Assembly (NCBI RefSeq): GCF_005484945.1
Contig: NZ_CP034035.1
Location: forward strand, 1,302,001 to 1,366,000
Source: Brenneria rubrifaciens
Lineage (GTDB): Bacteria; Pseudomonadota; Gammaproteobacteria; Enterobacterales; Enterobacteriaceae
Length of the DNA: 64,000 nt
Reading direction: 5' to 3'
Shown here: one piece after another, positions 29,617 through 38,440 of the stretch
Position numbering within the stretch: position 1 is the first letter of the stretch
Layout: every line of letters starts with the position of its first letter
Notes under the pieces: generated by a model
Told to the model about the DNA's origin: nothing
The model's database searches: none
Seen by the model: only the letters and a program-made list of their open reading frames with translations
Made by a program: the position numbers and the translations under genes

Positions 29617-30363
29617 TTACATGTAGTTATCTAATGATAGGTGTGTCAGTTCATCAAGCGTATAAATACGAAAAACATTGCGGTGACGTGCTTCCAGAGG
29701 GATAGGTTGATGGTTAACGATAACGTGCCTGATGCTGCCGAATAGCAGTTCAAGGGCGTGTTTTTTCTGTAGGTCCGGGACGATATAAAAGACGTAAATC
29801 CAGTGCTTTTGTGTCCGGGCCAGCAAATGGCTGGCGATAATCGCCTGGTATCGAGCTTTGGTTTTCAGGCGGCGCTCGGTTTCTACTGCGATGACCTGTC
29901 CGTCAGGGAGTGTGATGAGTCCATCTGGACGGTGTTTGACCTGATACTGGCTGAGGAACGTTGAGCGATCGCCGTTTACCCATCCGGATGCGCCTTTTTT
30001 CTCCAGGATGAGCCTAGCAACCTGATTATCAAGGTGGTGCTCCAGCGTCCAGCCAGTGATTTTTGACGGTTCAAAGCGTGCCGGGAAAATGTCATCGTCC
30101 GGCGTTAAAACGATAGCCAGTCCGTCGCTGGTTATGCCCCACAACGACATTTTCATCGTCCGTGATTCAAACACATGCTTTTGTATTAACCCCATTCGTT
30201 CAGTTTTTGTCAGCAGCGTATACAGCGATTTGTGATCCCTGAAGCCAAACAGCAGCATCAGCGTTTTAAAGTCGCTGTAGGTTTCTTCCTTCAGGAAATT
30301 CAGCAGCCTTTTTATCTTTTCGCTGTTGCGGGCGGTGCGCTCGCTATGCGTGGCGATAAGCAT
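29617..30363 (-). CDS. mobC: MOBC-family relaxase MobC
   Basis: 248 residues from an ATG behind AGGAGG. The N-terminal 90 residues look like winged-helix DNA binding (FKTLMLLFGFRDHKSLYTLLTKTERMG). The centre has a PD-(D/E)XK-like core: RPDGLITLPDGQVIAVETERRLKTKARY (about 141-168), the catalytic centre type of CloDF13 MobC relaxases, which nick oriT without the classical His triad. It is the second gene after mobB. In ICEKp-like elements the same pair starts transfer. Confidence 0.85.
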   Translation of the reverse strand: MLIATHSERTARNSEKIKRLLNFLKEETYSDFKTLMLLFGFRDHKSLYTLLTKTERMGLIQKHVFESRTMKMSLWGITSDGLAIVLTPDDDIFPARFEPSKITGWTLEHHLDNQVARLILEKKGASGWVNGDRSTFLSQYQVKHRPDGLITLPDGQVIAVETERRLKTKARYQAIIASHLLARTQKHWIYVFYIVPDLQKKHALELLFGSIRHVIVNHQPIPLEARHRNVFRIYTLDELTHLSLDNYM

Positions 30364-30371
30364 TATGCCTC

Positions 30372-32234
30372 CTAAAAATTGAGCGAGGACGGTGTTTCGT
30401 CATCATCAGATCTCGGTTTTGCTGATTTACTTTCCCCTTCAAAGAAAAGATCAGGCTGGGTTGCCGCGACATTGGTCGTTGAAGCGGATGTCGCTCCTTC
30501 CTCGTCGAAGTCCAGCGCGATTTTTGCCGGTGCTGCCGATGCGGCAATATCCGGAGAAACGGAACAGATCTCCAGCTCGTGTTTTTGTACCTTGATGGGG
30601 GAAATCAGTGAGGCAGAGGGAAGCGTTCTCGTCGTAAAGATAAAGCTGACAAAATCGGGCAGGTTCAGGATCATATTGCTGTCGATAAAGAAACGCTCTG
30701 CCTGTCTGATAGTACGTTCACCGTCGATGGTTTCCGTCAGTACGGCATCAGTTTTGGCTTTGCGGATTTCATCATCCACTAAGATGGTGCCAGACATTCT
30801 CGCTACCCATTCCGCTGTATCCGGGTCCATAACGCGGTATACCAGCTTGAATTTGGCGTTTTCAACGACTGCACCGACAACTGCATCGCCTTTTAAATCC
30901 GCCGGGCAGTCTTTTAAATCGGCAATGGACTGATGGGCCATGATGATATGTACGCCTTTATCCCGCGCTGCGCCTAACCCCTCCAGCGCTGGTTTTGATA
31001 AGTGGTATTTCAGTTCGTCAAGAAAGATGGCTATGGGGCGGGGCGTTTCTTTTACCCGGTCGCGCCTTTCTGCTAATTGGTAAAGTCGTACCAGCAGCAT
31101 TCGCTGGGCGGTGATAATCTTGCTATTGCGCATTGAGCCGATGACATAGCAGCAGCCACCTTCATCAAAAACCGATTGGAGTGAAAATCCTGTCGGCGCG
31201 TTGATGGCATTGAGCAACGCCAGCTCTTCAATCTTGCCGAAAAAGGCTTTGATATCCTCCGCGATACCTTGAACATATTCGCCGTTATAAATATCGCGGA
31301 TAGTCGAAGAGGGATGATTGCTGACAAATTGTGCCGCCATACGTGCCGCTTTTCGGTCGTCGATACGATAAAAATCGGATTCCTGACCTTTTTCCGCCAA
31401 GCTGAATCCCGCAACAAACAATTCCTCCAGTTCGTCAGGCGTAATATTTTCAATCAGATTTAATTGGTATTGCGGTTTTCGCAGGTCAATTAAGGCAAAG
31501 GGTTTGCCTGCATCCTCACAGGCCTTGCGATAAAGATGCGGTGCCCATTCATCATCCTTAGGGTCCATAATAAATACACCTTCACCCGCCAGGATACTTT
31601 GGTAAAGCAATATACCGGTTGCTACACCTTTACCGGCTCCGGTGGTGCCGATAATATCCGCATGTTGTTTTTGCCAGTCTTTTAACGGGAGATACATCGG
31701 TTGTTTATCTTGGTTCATCCCGATGAAAATACCTTTTTTCAGGTCGATATAATCCAGCGGGTTATAATGCAGCGCTTCCGGCAGCAGCGATTTCACCGTG
31801 CGTACATCGGTGCGTAATTCTCGTTCAAGACTGGTCTTTTTGATGAGTCGTTTTTTTATTTTATCCAGTTCAGGCGTTAATGTTCGGCGCAGAGCAATAT
31901 GGAAAATAAACCCTGCCACGGTAAATATAATTAATATTGACCAGTCCAGAATGGGAGTGCGGGTAAGTATCCGATCGTTATAAAGCCACTGAAAAATGCT
32001 AATAAGTAAGGGGCTCATTATGCCAAACAGAAAACACTGCAGGGAAAAACTGATAATCAGCTTTTTCCATAGCGAGGCTCTTTGCCGTTCATCGCTCTTC
32101 ATTGAGGAAAAAAACGGCAGGGTCAGTCCCGATAATAGCGCCAGCATCAATTGATGCTGTTGCATAACATCAATAAAGGACAGCACACCATTTACTATCG
32201 GCGACAGTGAAATGGCAAGCTTATTTAACATCAT
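30372..32234 (-). CDS. mobB: Type IV coupling protein MobB
   Basis: 620 residues from ATG 32234, after AAAGGAGG. Four hydrophobic segments in the first 125 residues (for example LMLALLSGLTLPFF, ILIIFTVAGFIFHIAL), then a VirD4/TraD-like ATPase: Walker A GTTGAGKGVATG (near residue 195) and Walker B PIAIFLDELKYH (near 395), MAHQSIADL sensor. It links the relaxase-DNA complex to the VirB channel. The C-terminal 60 residues are low-complexity. MobC follows by 8 bp. Confidence 0.9.
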   Translation of the reverse strand: MMLNKLAISLSPIVNGVLSFIDVMQQHQLMLALLSGLTLPFFSSMKSDERQRASLWKKLIISFSLQCFLFGIMSPLLISIFQWLYNDRILTRTPILDWSILIIFTVAGFIFHIALRRTLTPELDKIKKRLIKKTSLERELRTDVRTVKSLLPEALHYNPLDYIDLKKGIFIGMNQDKQPMYLPLKDWQKQHADIIGTTGAGKGVATGILLYQSILAGEGVFIMDPKDDEWAPHLYRKACEDAGKPFALIDLRKPQYQLNLIENITPDELEELFVAGFSLAEKGQESDFYRIDDRKAARMAAQFVSNHPSSTIRDIYNGEYVQGIAEDIKAFFGKIEELALLNAINAPTGFSLQSVFDEGGCCYVIGSMRNSKIITAQRMLLVRLYQLAERRDRVKETPRPIAIFLDELKYHLSKPALEGLGAARDKGVHIIMAHQSIADLKDCPADLKGDAVVGAVVENAKFKLVYRVMDPDTAEWVARMSGTILVDDEIRKAKTDAVLTETIDGERTIRQAERFFIDSNMILNLPDFVSFIFTTRTLPSASLISPIKVQKHELEICSVSPDIAASAAPAKIALDFDEEGATSASTTNVAATQPDLFFEGESKSAKPRSDDDETPSSLNF

Positions 32235-32280
32235 GGTGCCTCCTTTGTCCGCGACTCGCCCCAACGTATCGCCCCATCAA

Positions 32281-32862
32281 TTCGCCCCACGGTGTTGGGC
32301 GAAAAGGCGGGGCGAACGTCAGGGGCGAAGAAGGTGACCGCTCTGCAGCCATGTGTCGGAAAGCATGCTTCCCGGCACGAAACAGCGTGCGCCAGTTCAT
32401 GCGGGCTGGACGCCCTTATGGACCATCGCATGGGGGTAATGTCGCCGCTGGACGCTGCGCCAAAACCCCCAAAGTCAACGGCGGCACACCGTCGCCCGCT
32501 ACGCGCGACCACCCCCTTTGAGATGCCGTTTTTCGCCTATTTTTTCTTTTGTCCGTGCCGGCCAAGCGAAAAAATGGGAAAACGCCTTCAAAGCGGGTGG
32601 TCGCGCCACGTTACCGGCTTTGGGCCGGAGACTTAGCCGCGACGGTGTGCGGGGCTGCGCCCCCCAAATAAACCGCTATCGTGGGCGATAGCTTTTCGCT
32701 CGCTGGGGCGGCGAAATTTATTCGGCTCCCCCCGCCAGCTCGGTTCACCTGGGGGTGAGCGCTCGCTGGTGGGTTCGGCGACGCAAATTAACAATTTCTT
32801 TGAAATTGAATTTACTCGCCTTACGCCACTTTAAAATTTTTGCTGACGCATAAATTTTAAAG
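32281..32862. other. Palindrome-rich region, oriT candidate
   Basis: No convincing gene from 32235 to 33211. Repeats seen: TTCGCCC-N9-GGGCGAA (32281-32303), alternatively pairing with GGGGCGAA at 32309; a large hairpin with arms GCACACCGTCGC (32484-32495)/GCGACGGTGTGC (32639-32650) and inside it GCGCGACCACCC (32503)/GGGTGGTCGCGC (32595-32606); GCTATCG-TGGG-CGATAGC (32675-32692); CTTTAAAATTT (32829)/AAATTTTAAAG (32852-32862). Directly upstream of mobB, where oriT lies in related elements. Confidence 0.55.
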
Positions 32863-33211
32863 CCCAAAAATCGCCGTCTGCTCGTAATGTATATCTGGTT
32901 AAAGGCACGTATTCCTGCGGCAGTATTTGATAGGCTGAGAATTCGTCTGTTGTCTCGTGTATGCCACTGTATTCGTAAGCTTTTTTTACTAAGGAATACG
33001 AATGAAAAAACAAAGCCGGCATTCTCTGGATTAGGCCTGTGCAGAATAGCGTTAAGCCTTATCCGTTTTCTTGATAGTATTTCTCAAGGTAATCCACATC
33101 ACTTACACAGTTTACCAGTCAGACGAGCCTGCTGTCGGGTGGGAATATGTTCTTTCCACTCTGGGCCCATCGATGACGACAAATAATATTCGATATACCA
33201 GAGGGGGATGC

Positions 33212-33817
33212 ATGACTATTGAGTATCTCGTCACTGTCTTCATTATATGCCTGTCGCCAGGGATAGGCGTGGTTTATACGCTTTCGGCAACATTAGGGGG
33301 TGGTTTGCGGGCGGGGTTTTGGGCCGCAATCGGATGCACCATTGCTACCATCATTCACCTTATGGTCGCTATGGCCGGTTTGGCCGCTATTCTGCATACC
33401 AGCGCGTTATTGTTTCAGAGCATTAAGTTTGCTGGCGTGGCTTATCTGCTCTGGATGGCATGGGCGGTGCTGAATGACCGGGGAGGCCTATCCGTGAAAC
33501 CCGGGACGTCGGCTACGTCCATACGGCTGATCTGGCGCGGCATTTTGCTGAACATTCTCAACCCTAAGCTCCCGTTATTCTTCGTGGCGTTTATCCCCCA
33601 GTTTGTGCCGGTTGGCAGCACGCCAAGCCTGCTGATCGAGCTTGGCCTAGTTTTCACACTGATGACATTTGCTGTGTTCATGGGCTATGTTCTATTGGCA
33701 TCCACCGGCCGCCAACGCCTGCTGCAAAGCGCCCGGGCGATGGGGTGGATGCGGCGGGCATTTGCCGCTTCTTTTACCGCTCTGGGATTAAAGCTCGCCA
33801 TCGAAGGGGGACGATAG
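33212..33817 (+). CDS. LysE/RhtB-family amino acid exporter
   Basis: Start ATG 33212 behind GAGGGGG; 201 residues. LysE fold with about six membrane helices; family motifs SPGIGVVYTLSATLGGG and NPKLPLFFVAFIPQFV are present. Such proteins export amino acids or derivatives, often homoserine, threonine or lysine. A second family member follows after 2 bp, so they may form a heteromer or be a duplicated pair. It is cargo placed between the mobilisation and secretion modules. Confidence 0.88.
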   Translation: MTIEYLVTVFIICLSPGIGVVYTLSATLGGGLRAGFWAAIGCTIATIIHLMVAMAGLAAILHTSALLFQSIKFAGVAYLLWMAWAVLNDRGGLSVKPGTSATSIRLIWRGILLNILNPKLPLFFVAFIPQFVPVGSTPSLLIELGLVFTLMTFAVFMGYVLLASTGRQRLLQSARAMGWMRRAFAASFTALGLKLAIEGGR

Positions 33818-33819
33818 CC

Positions 33820-34446
33820 ATGATCGACTACACAACACTTTTGACATACTGCGCTATCGTACTGGGCTTCGTTTTCATTCCCGGTCCGGCGACGCTGCTA
33901 ACTATCGCGCGTGCGACAACATCAGGAACGAAAATCGGTATCGTGACCGGTGCGGGCATTTCAGTTGCTGATATCATCCACACCTTGTTCGCTGTCGTGG
34001 GTATTTCCGCTATTATTGCTGCATCGTCCACTCTGTTCGGCATCATAAAATATCTGGGGGCAATCTATTTGCTCTATCTTGGCGTCAGGACCATCAGACA
34101 AAGGGAAACAGTCATACCTGAGCAGGAACGGGTACGCTTGTCGGTGGGGCGGGCCTTTCGACAAGCGGTATTAACCGAGTTGTTTAATCCCAAAACGACA
34201 CTCTTTTTCCTGGCTTTTTTGCCGCAATTTGTACGCCCGGAAAACGGTGTCGTTTTCCTGCAACTTCTATTGCTGGGCGTACTGTTTGCGATGATAGGGT
34301 TCGGGAGTACGCTTATCTTTGCGCTGGGGGCGGGTAAAATGGGGAATTTCCTGCGTCGTTATCCGAGCGTGCTAAAGTGGCAAGGTAAAGTTGTCGGCTG
34401 TATTTACTGTGGTCTCGGGATCCGACTCGCGCTTCAGCAGCGTTAA
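33820..34446 (+). CDS. LysE/RhtB-family amino acid exporter (second)
   Basis: 208 residues, start ATG 33820 behind AAGGGGGACG within the end of the first exporter. Motifs FVFIPGPATLLTIARATTSG (in part), ELFNPKTTLFFLAFLPQFV, six predicted membrane segments. Clearly homologous to the gene before it but diverged, so not a recent duplication. Substrate unknown. Confidence 0.9.
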   Translation: MIDYTTLLTYCAIVLGFVFIPGPATLLTIARATTSGTKIGIVTGAGISVADIIHTLFAVVGISAIIAASSTLFGIIKYLGAIYLLYLGVRTIRQRETVIPEQERVRLSVGRAFRQAVLTELFNPKTTLFFLAFLPQFVRPENGVVFLQLLLLGVLFAMIGFGSTLIFALGAGKMGNFLRRYPSVLKWQGKVVGCIYCGLGIRLALQQR

Positions 34447-34576
34447 GTTAATGAGCGGCATTGCCTTGTCGATTCCACCATCGGTGGTATGAATGATGAT
34501 TCTAAAATTCATTATCTGATTGAAAAAAAATCATCTTTCTTCCTTCAATCCATTTATACAAGAAGTGCCAATTGAG

Positions 34577-34915
34577 CTAGCGAAGCAAGCCAGTAAGACG
34601 CTGGCGGCTCTTGTTCAAGGATGCGATCTGCCGATCGATCTGTTCAAGTTGTTCTCTGATCCGCGATTTCAGCGCATAGCACAAAGGCGCGGGGTTCGCG
34701 CCTGATGGTACGCAGGCTAACAAATCTCGAATAGCCGCCAGCGGGAGACCTGCCCCGTTGAGCAGGGCAATGTCTTTGATTCTTTGTACGTCTTCGACCC
34801 CATAACGACGATAGCCTGATTCAGATCGCGAGGGATTAAGTAAACCTTTCTGCTCGTAGTAGCGCAACATCCGTATGCTGACGCCGGTTCGTGATGAAAG
34901 TTCGCCGATTTTCAT
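34577..34915 (-). CDS. MerR-family regulator
   Basis: 112 residues. Winged helix start MKIGELSSRTGVSIRMLRYYEQKGLLNPSRSESGYR (split here: residues 1-18 and 19-36), followed by a coiled-coil dimer helix. Only two Cys, in the C-terminal half, not arranged as in MerR/CueR metal sites, so the signal is likely an organic compound or none. Divergent from the EthD gene with a MerR-type promoter between them, which it most likely controls. Confidence 0.9.
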   Translation of the reverse strand: MKIGELSSRTGVSIRMLRYYEQKGLLNPSRSESGYRRYGVEDVQRIKDIALLNGAGLPLAAIRDLLACVPSGANPAPLCYALKSRIREQLEQIDRQIASLNKSRQRLTGLLR

Positions 34916-34923
34916 TTTCGCTC

Positions 34924-34955
34924 TTGACTCTGACAGTACTGTCAGAGTCTAACAT
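34924..34955 (+). promoter_or_regulatory. MerR-type promoter with operator in a 20-bp spacer
   Basis: -35 TTGACT (34924-34929), -10 TAACAT (34950-34955), spacer 20 bp. A perfect 24-bp palindrome with arms GACTCTGACAGT fills 34926-34949. A too-long spacer with a palindrome is the mark of promoters twisted open by MerR regulators. Reads into the EthD gene. Confidence 0.82.
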
Positions 34956-34991
34956 TGGCTCAATTCAACAACAATGAAAGGAGCGACAACC

Positions 34992-35363
34992 ATGCTTAAA
35001 CTTATCATGTGCGTGAAGCGCTTGCCTGAACTCACCAGAGAAGAGTTCGACGCCTATTGGCGCAACAGCCATGCATCGTTGGTACGCAAGTATGCGGCGA
35101 TACTGGGTATTCGTAGATACATTCAGACCTATCCCTTGTGTAATTTAGCGGCCCAACGCGCATTAGAACAAGGGAGAGGGAGTGATCGCGCCGATTTTGA
35201 TGGCTGCGCGGAATTGTGGTGGGATGATCTGGACGCCCATCTGACGGCGAGAAAAACGGTAGACGGTCTTAAAACGCTGCAAGCGCTTATTGACGACGAA
35301 CGCCGGTTTGTGGATCTGTCACGGTCCCAACTTTGGTATGGTGAGGAGCGCGCAATTCTTTAA
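34992..35363 (+). CDS. EthD-domain protein
   Basis: 123 residues from ATG 34992, which has AAAGGAG in front; an ATG at 34974 lacks one. A ferredoxin-like alpha+beta barrel of the EthD type: MLKLIMCVKRLPELTREEFDAYW (residues 1-23 region), HASLVRKYA, and a C-terminal LIDDERRFVDLSRS, where family members have the same DE-x-x-F-D/V-L end. EthD proteins are linked to breakdown or decarboxylation of small organic molecules. Controlled by the divergent MerR protein. Confidence 0.82.
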   Translation: MLKLIMCVKRLPELTREEFDAYWRNSHASLVRKYAAILGIRRYIQTYPLCNLAAQRALEQGRGSDRADFDGCAELWWDDLDAHLTARKTVDGLKTLQALIDDERRFVDLSRSQLWYGEERAIL

Positions 35364-35427
35364 CCAAGCCGGCAGGAATTGAGCGGCTTTCAATGCCATC
35401 GTTCCTTTATCCTGTCGTGGAACGTGG

Positions 35428-35733
35428 TCAGCCGCGCACCCGACCATAGCGCGATAATATTTGACTGACGGCGGCCGGATCGGCGCCGGCGCACTGCGCG
35501 AGAAAATCCCGGCGCATCTCAAACGTCTTGCCCGGATTGAAGCGATGGTGTTTTTTAAAGGCGTTGATGCTGAAAAAGGCGCGCTCCGCCTGGCGGCATT
35601 CGCTGCCGCCGCCGTTGCCGGTTGCCTTTCCATACATGCACAACACCGCTTCGCAGGGATCGGCCGCCAATGACGGCGCGGAAAAGCCGGCGGCCAGGCA
35701 CAGGAGCGCCGCCGCGATAAGGGTATTTTTCAT
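35428..35733 (-). CDS. TrbM-family conjugal transfer protein
   Basis: 101 residues with a signal peptide (LIAAALLCLAAGFSAPSLA). The mature part begins DPCEAVLCMYGKATGNGGG with ECRQAERAFFSI, the TrbM/KikA pattern with conserved Cys. It lies at the end of the virB operon on the minus strand, after the Cag12-type lipoprotein. Periplasmic; needed for transfer in related plasmids, exact role unclear. Confidence 0.8.
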   Translation of the reverse strand: MKNTLIAAALLCLAAGFSAPSLAADPCEAVLCMYGKATGNGGGSECRQAERAFFSINAFKKHHRFNPGKTFEMRRDFLAQCAGADPAAVSQILSRYGRVRG

Positions 35734-35798
35734 GGTGGTATCCTTTTATTGCAGCAGATAAAGGTCGGGGGAATTGCGAACGTGGATGACCGTCGCGG

Positions 35799-36203
35799 TC
35801 AGCGGTAAAAATATATCTCGACGGCATGACCGATGAAGCGGTCGGCGGCTTTAGGCTGATAAATTACGACGGCGCGATAACCGTGTTTTCTCAGCCAGGT
35901 TTTCGCTGTGAAATAACTTGCCCCATCGGACGCACTGACGACGGCCTGTTTTGAGTGCGCGACGGCATACCAGACGCCGGGCGGATATATGGCCTCGGGG
36001 CTGAACACCATGGACATCGACCAGCTGCCGTCGACATGGGCGGACGGTATGACGATGCGGTTTTCCGACCACTGCGGCAGCGTGGCGTTAACGGCAACGC
36101 CGGGGGTATCCCAGGCGGGCTGAACCGGCTCCGGCGGCGATGCGCAGCCGGAAAGCGCCGCCAGCGCCGCGCCGGCGTACAGTATCTCAACGGCTCGCCT
36201 CAT
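35799..36203 (-). CDS. Cag12-family lipoprotein
   Basis: 134 residues, lipobox LSGCASPPEP (Cys20). Mature part has WYAVAHSKQAVVSASDG and a final GHAVEIYFYR, matching Cag12-family proteins found behind virB11 in mobile virB loci. Outer-membrane lipoprotein, probably at the secretion channel. Its start overlaps the virB11 end by 17 bp. Confidence 0.72.
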   Translation of the reverse strand: MRRAVEILYAGAALAALSGCASPPEPVQPAWDTPGVAVNATLPQWSENRIVIPSAHVDGSWSMSMVFSPEAIYPPGVWYAVAHSKQAVVSASDGASYFTAKTWLRKHGYRAVVIYQPKAADRFIGHAVEIYFYR

Positions 36204-37215
36204 TGAAGACCTCCTTCATTCTGCTCAAGTGAAGCGGTTTAAAATAAATCGCGCCCATGCGGCGAATATCGCCGTGAATATCGACGCTGACGATCACGTC
36301 CACGCTGTTAAGCACCTTGCGCAGCAGCACCGCGAACGGAATATTCCGGCAGTCGGGATGTTCATAACAGCGGTCGATAATCCCTTCGATGCAGGCTTCG
36401 GGGTTGCCCGCGTGCATCGAGGTGATCAGCCCCTCATGCCCGGAACCGATGATTTTCAGCGCGTCCCAGGCCTCCCGACCGCGAATTTCCGCCAGCAGGA
36501 TCCGATCCGGATTCATGCGGTAGTTGGCGCGGATCAGCCTGCCGGGGGTGACGATGGCATCCGCTCCGGCGTCCGCCGGATAGAACAGGTGGACATAATT
36601 GGCGTGGCGGTAAAAGCGGATTTCCGGATTGTCTTCGATGGTGGTCAGCCTGAGATGCGGCGGAATATAGTGCAGCAGCGTTTTCATATAGGTGGTTTTA
36701 CCCGACCCGGTTTCACCAACGATAAAGAGGGTTTTGCCGTATTCGACGGCTTTTTCCATAAAGCGCGGGATTTCTCCCCGATGATAGTAACCGGCCAGCT
36801 CATCGTCCTTGCTTTCAATTTGCTCCTTACCGGTCACCCGCTGATAAAACCCGGCGTCTATCCAGGACCGATGCGTTCTCTGCGCGAATGAGGGTTTGCG
36901 CAGCGTGATGGAAACGGTGTCGCGCTCGCAGGCCGGGGGCATAATGGTCTGGATGCGCTCGCCGGATCCCAGCGTGGCGGACAGGATCGGCGAGGTTTCA
37001 TCCACGTTGTCCTCATTCCAGGAAGCGAGCGCCTTGGCGAACGCAAGGCACTGACGCAGCGTTACCGGGGCGTCGCGCTTTTGCCATTTTCCGTGGATCT
37101 TGACGTGGATTTCGCCGGGGCGGTTAATGGCGATCTCGGTCAGACCCGCCAGCGGCAGTAAATCGCCGAACAGCCGGTTTTTCATAAACTCAAGGGACAG
37201 ATTCTCAGCGCGCAT
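36187..37215 (-). CDS. virB11: VirB11-type secretion ATPase
   Basis: 342 residues. Walker A FIVGETGSGKTTYMK (about 165-179), Asp box TTIEDNPEIRF, Walker B LLAEIRGREAWD and a His box SMHAGNPEACI. Hexameric ATPase at the inner face that drives pilus building and substrate transfer. Start overlaps virB10 by 11 bp. Confidence 0.95.
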   Translation of the reverse strand: MRAENLSLEFMKNRLFGDLLPLAGLTEIAINRPGEIHVKIHGKWQKRDAPVTLRQCLAFAKALASWNEDNVDETSPILSATLGSGERIQTIMPPACERDTVSITLRKPSFAQRTHRSWIDAGFYQRVTGKEQIESKDDELAGYYHRGEIPRFMEKAVEYGKTLFIVGETGSGKTTYMKTLLHYIPPHLRLTTIEDNPEIRFYRHANYVHLFYPADAGADAIVTPGRLIRANYRMNPDRILLAEIRGREAWDALKIIGSGHEGLITSMHAGNPEACIEGIIDRCYEHPDCRNIPFAVLLRKVLNSVDVIVSVDIHGDIRRMGAIYFKPLHLSRMKEVFNEASR

Positions 37216-38440
37216 ACCACCTCGTTTTCAGTCGCAGTTGATAAACAGAAGAGAAATCGATATCCGTGCCGGTCATGATGCCGATAATATCGCCCTGATT
37301 CAGGTACATCGTGGGCGGGATATTGATGCTGTTTTCCAGCGTCGTTTTCGCCATTTCCGCCGTGGCCGCGCGGGTGTTTTCGGTGTAGTCGGTATTGCGA
37401 TCTTTGCCCGGCGCGGAATCCGACGCCGCGGCGGCCACATCCTGCACGGTACTCAGCATCAGGGCATTGCCGAACCGCGTCCAGAAATGGCTGTCGACCC
37501 AGCCGGCGATGCCGGCTTCGCCCAGTTGGCCGCTGGCCTGCGTATCGACCAGCGGGATTTGCAGGCTGCCGGGCTCCGGCGTGCGCAGTTCCGTCCAGAG
37601 GACGAACAGCCGGCCGCGGCCGTGTTGCAGCGCGCCGGTGCGATAGACGCCTCTGGCGACGGTGCCCGCCGGGATCAGCTTCACATGGTGGCTGGCGCTG
37701 TAGACGTCCTCGCTGATAAGGCAGGAAAGCGCGCCGCCCACGTCGGAAACGAAGCGGCGCATCATCGAGCACGGAATATAGCGGTCGACCGGGATATAGA
37801 GATCCGGATCGAGGTTCAGCCGCCGAACGCCGGTGACTTTCGCCACGCCCGGATTGTCCTGATCACCGTCGGCGCGGGTGGCGGCGGCATGCGGCTCGCG
37901 GGCGGTGGCTGCGCTGTTGCGCGGTTCGCTTGGTGCGCTGCGCGTAGCGCCGGGTTGCGCCGTTTCGGCGACGTTGCCCGGTCCGTCAGCCAGCGCCGCC
38001 GCCTTGTTCAGGACAGATGGCGTTGGTGACGGCGGCGCGATGCTTTGCGGCCGAGCGTTGTCCGCCATCGTTTCCGGCTTTTGGGGAGCGAACAGGCTGA
38101 ACGGGTTCTCATCCATGCCGAGGTCGGTTCGTGGCGGGCGCGCCGCGCCGGCCGACGGCGGACCTGCGGCGTCGGCCGTCTTTTCATCGCCGTTTTTCAT
38201 CGCCGTAAGAAAGTAATCGCCGCCGAGCGCCAGCGCCATCAGTAAGGCCAGACTCAGCAGGCTGACCAGCAGCGTTCGGCGACCGGCAGGTTTGCGAAAA
38301 CGCGTCACTTCGGGCTGGCCGGGGGGCGTTTTCTGCTCCGACGCCTGGCCGGCCATTGCCGCGCGGGCGCGTTCGCGCGCCTCGGCTTCCAGCTCCGCCG
38401 TGGTTTTCGGCGCGTCTTCCGGGGGAAATTTATCGGTCAT
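37205..38440 (-). CDS. virB10: VirB10 channel protein
   Basis: 411 residues: cytoplasmic N-tail, one membrane helix (LLVSLLSLALLMALALG, about 56-72), a Pro/Ala-rich periplasmic linker, and the C-terminal TrbI/VirB10 beta-barrel domain (YIPCSMMRRFVSDVGG, VKLIPAGTVARGVYR). It spans from inner to outer membrane and senses ATP use. Overlaps virB9 by 4 bp. Confidence 0.94.
   Translation of the reverse strand: MTDKFPPEDAPKTTAELEAEARERARAAMAGQASEQKTPPGQPEVTRFRKPAGRRTLLVSLLSLALLMALALGGDYFLTAMKNGDEKTADAAGPPSAGAARPPRTDLGMDENPFSLFAPQKPETMADNARPQSIAPPSPTPSVLNKAAALADGPGNVAETAQPGATRSAPSEPRNSAATAREPHAAATRADGDQDNPGVAKVTGVRRLNLDPDLYIPVDRYIPCSMMRRFVSDVGGALSCLISEDVYSASHHVKLIPAGTVARGVYRTGALQHGRGRLFVLWTELRTPEPGSLQIPLVDTQASGQLGEAGIAGWVDSHFWTRFGNALMLSTVQDVAAAASDSAPGKDRNTDYTENTRAATAEMAKTTLENSINIPPTMYLNQGDIIGIMTGTDIDFSSVYQLRLKTRWYAR

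Noticed and set aside
32831..33022. 63-residue minus-strand frame right of the oriT candidate
   Set aside because: Looks somewhat protein-like, but overlaps the inverted repeat at 32829-32862 and has no ribosome site I trust.
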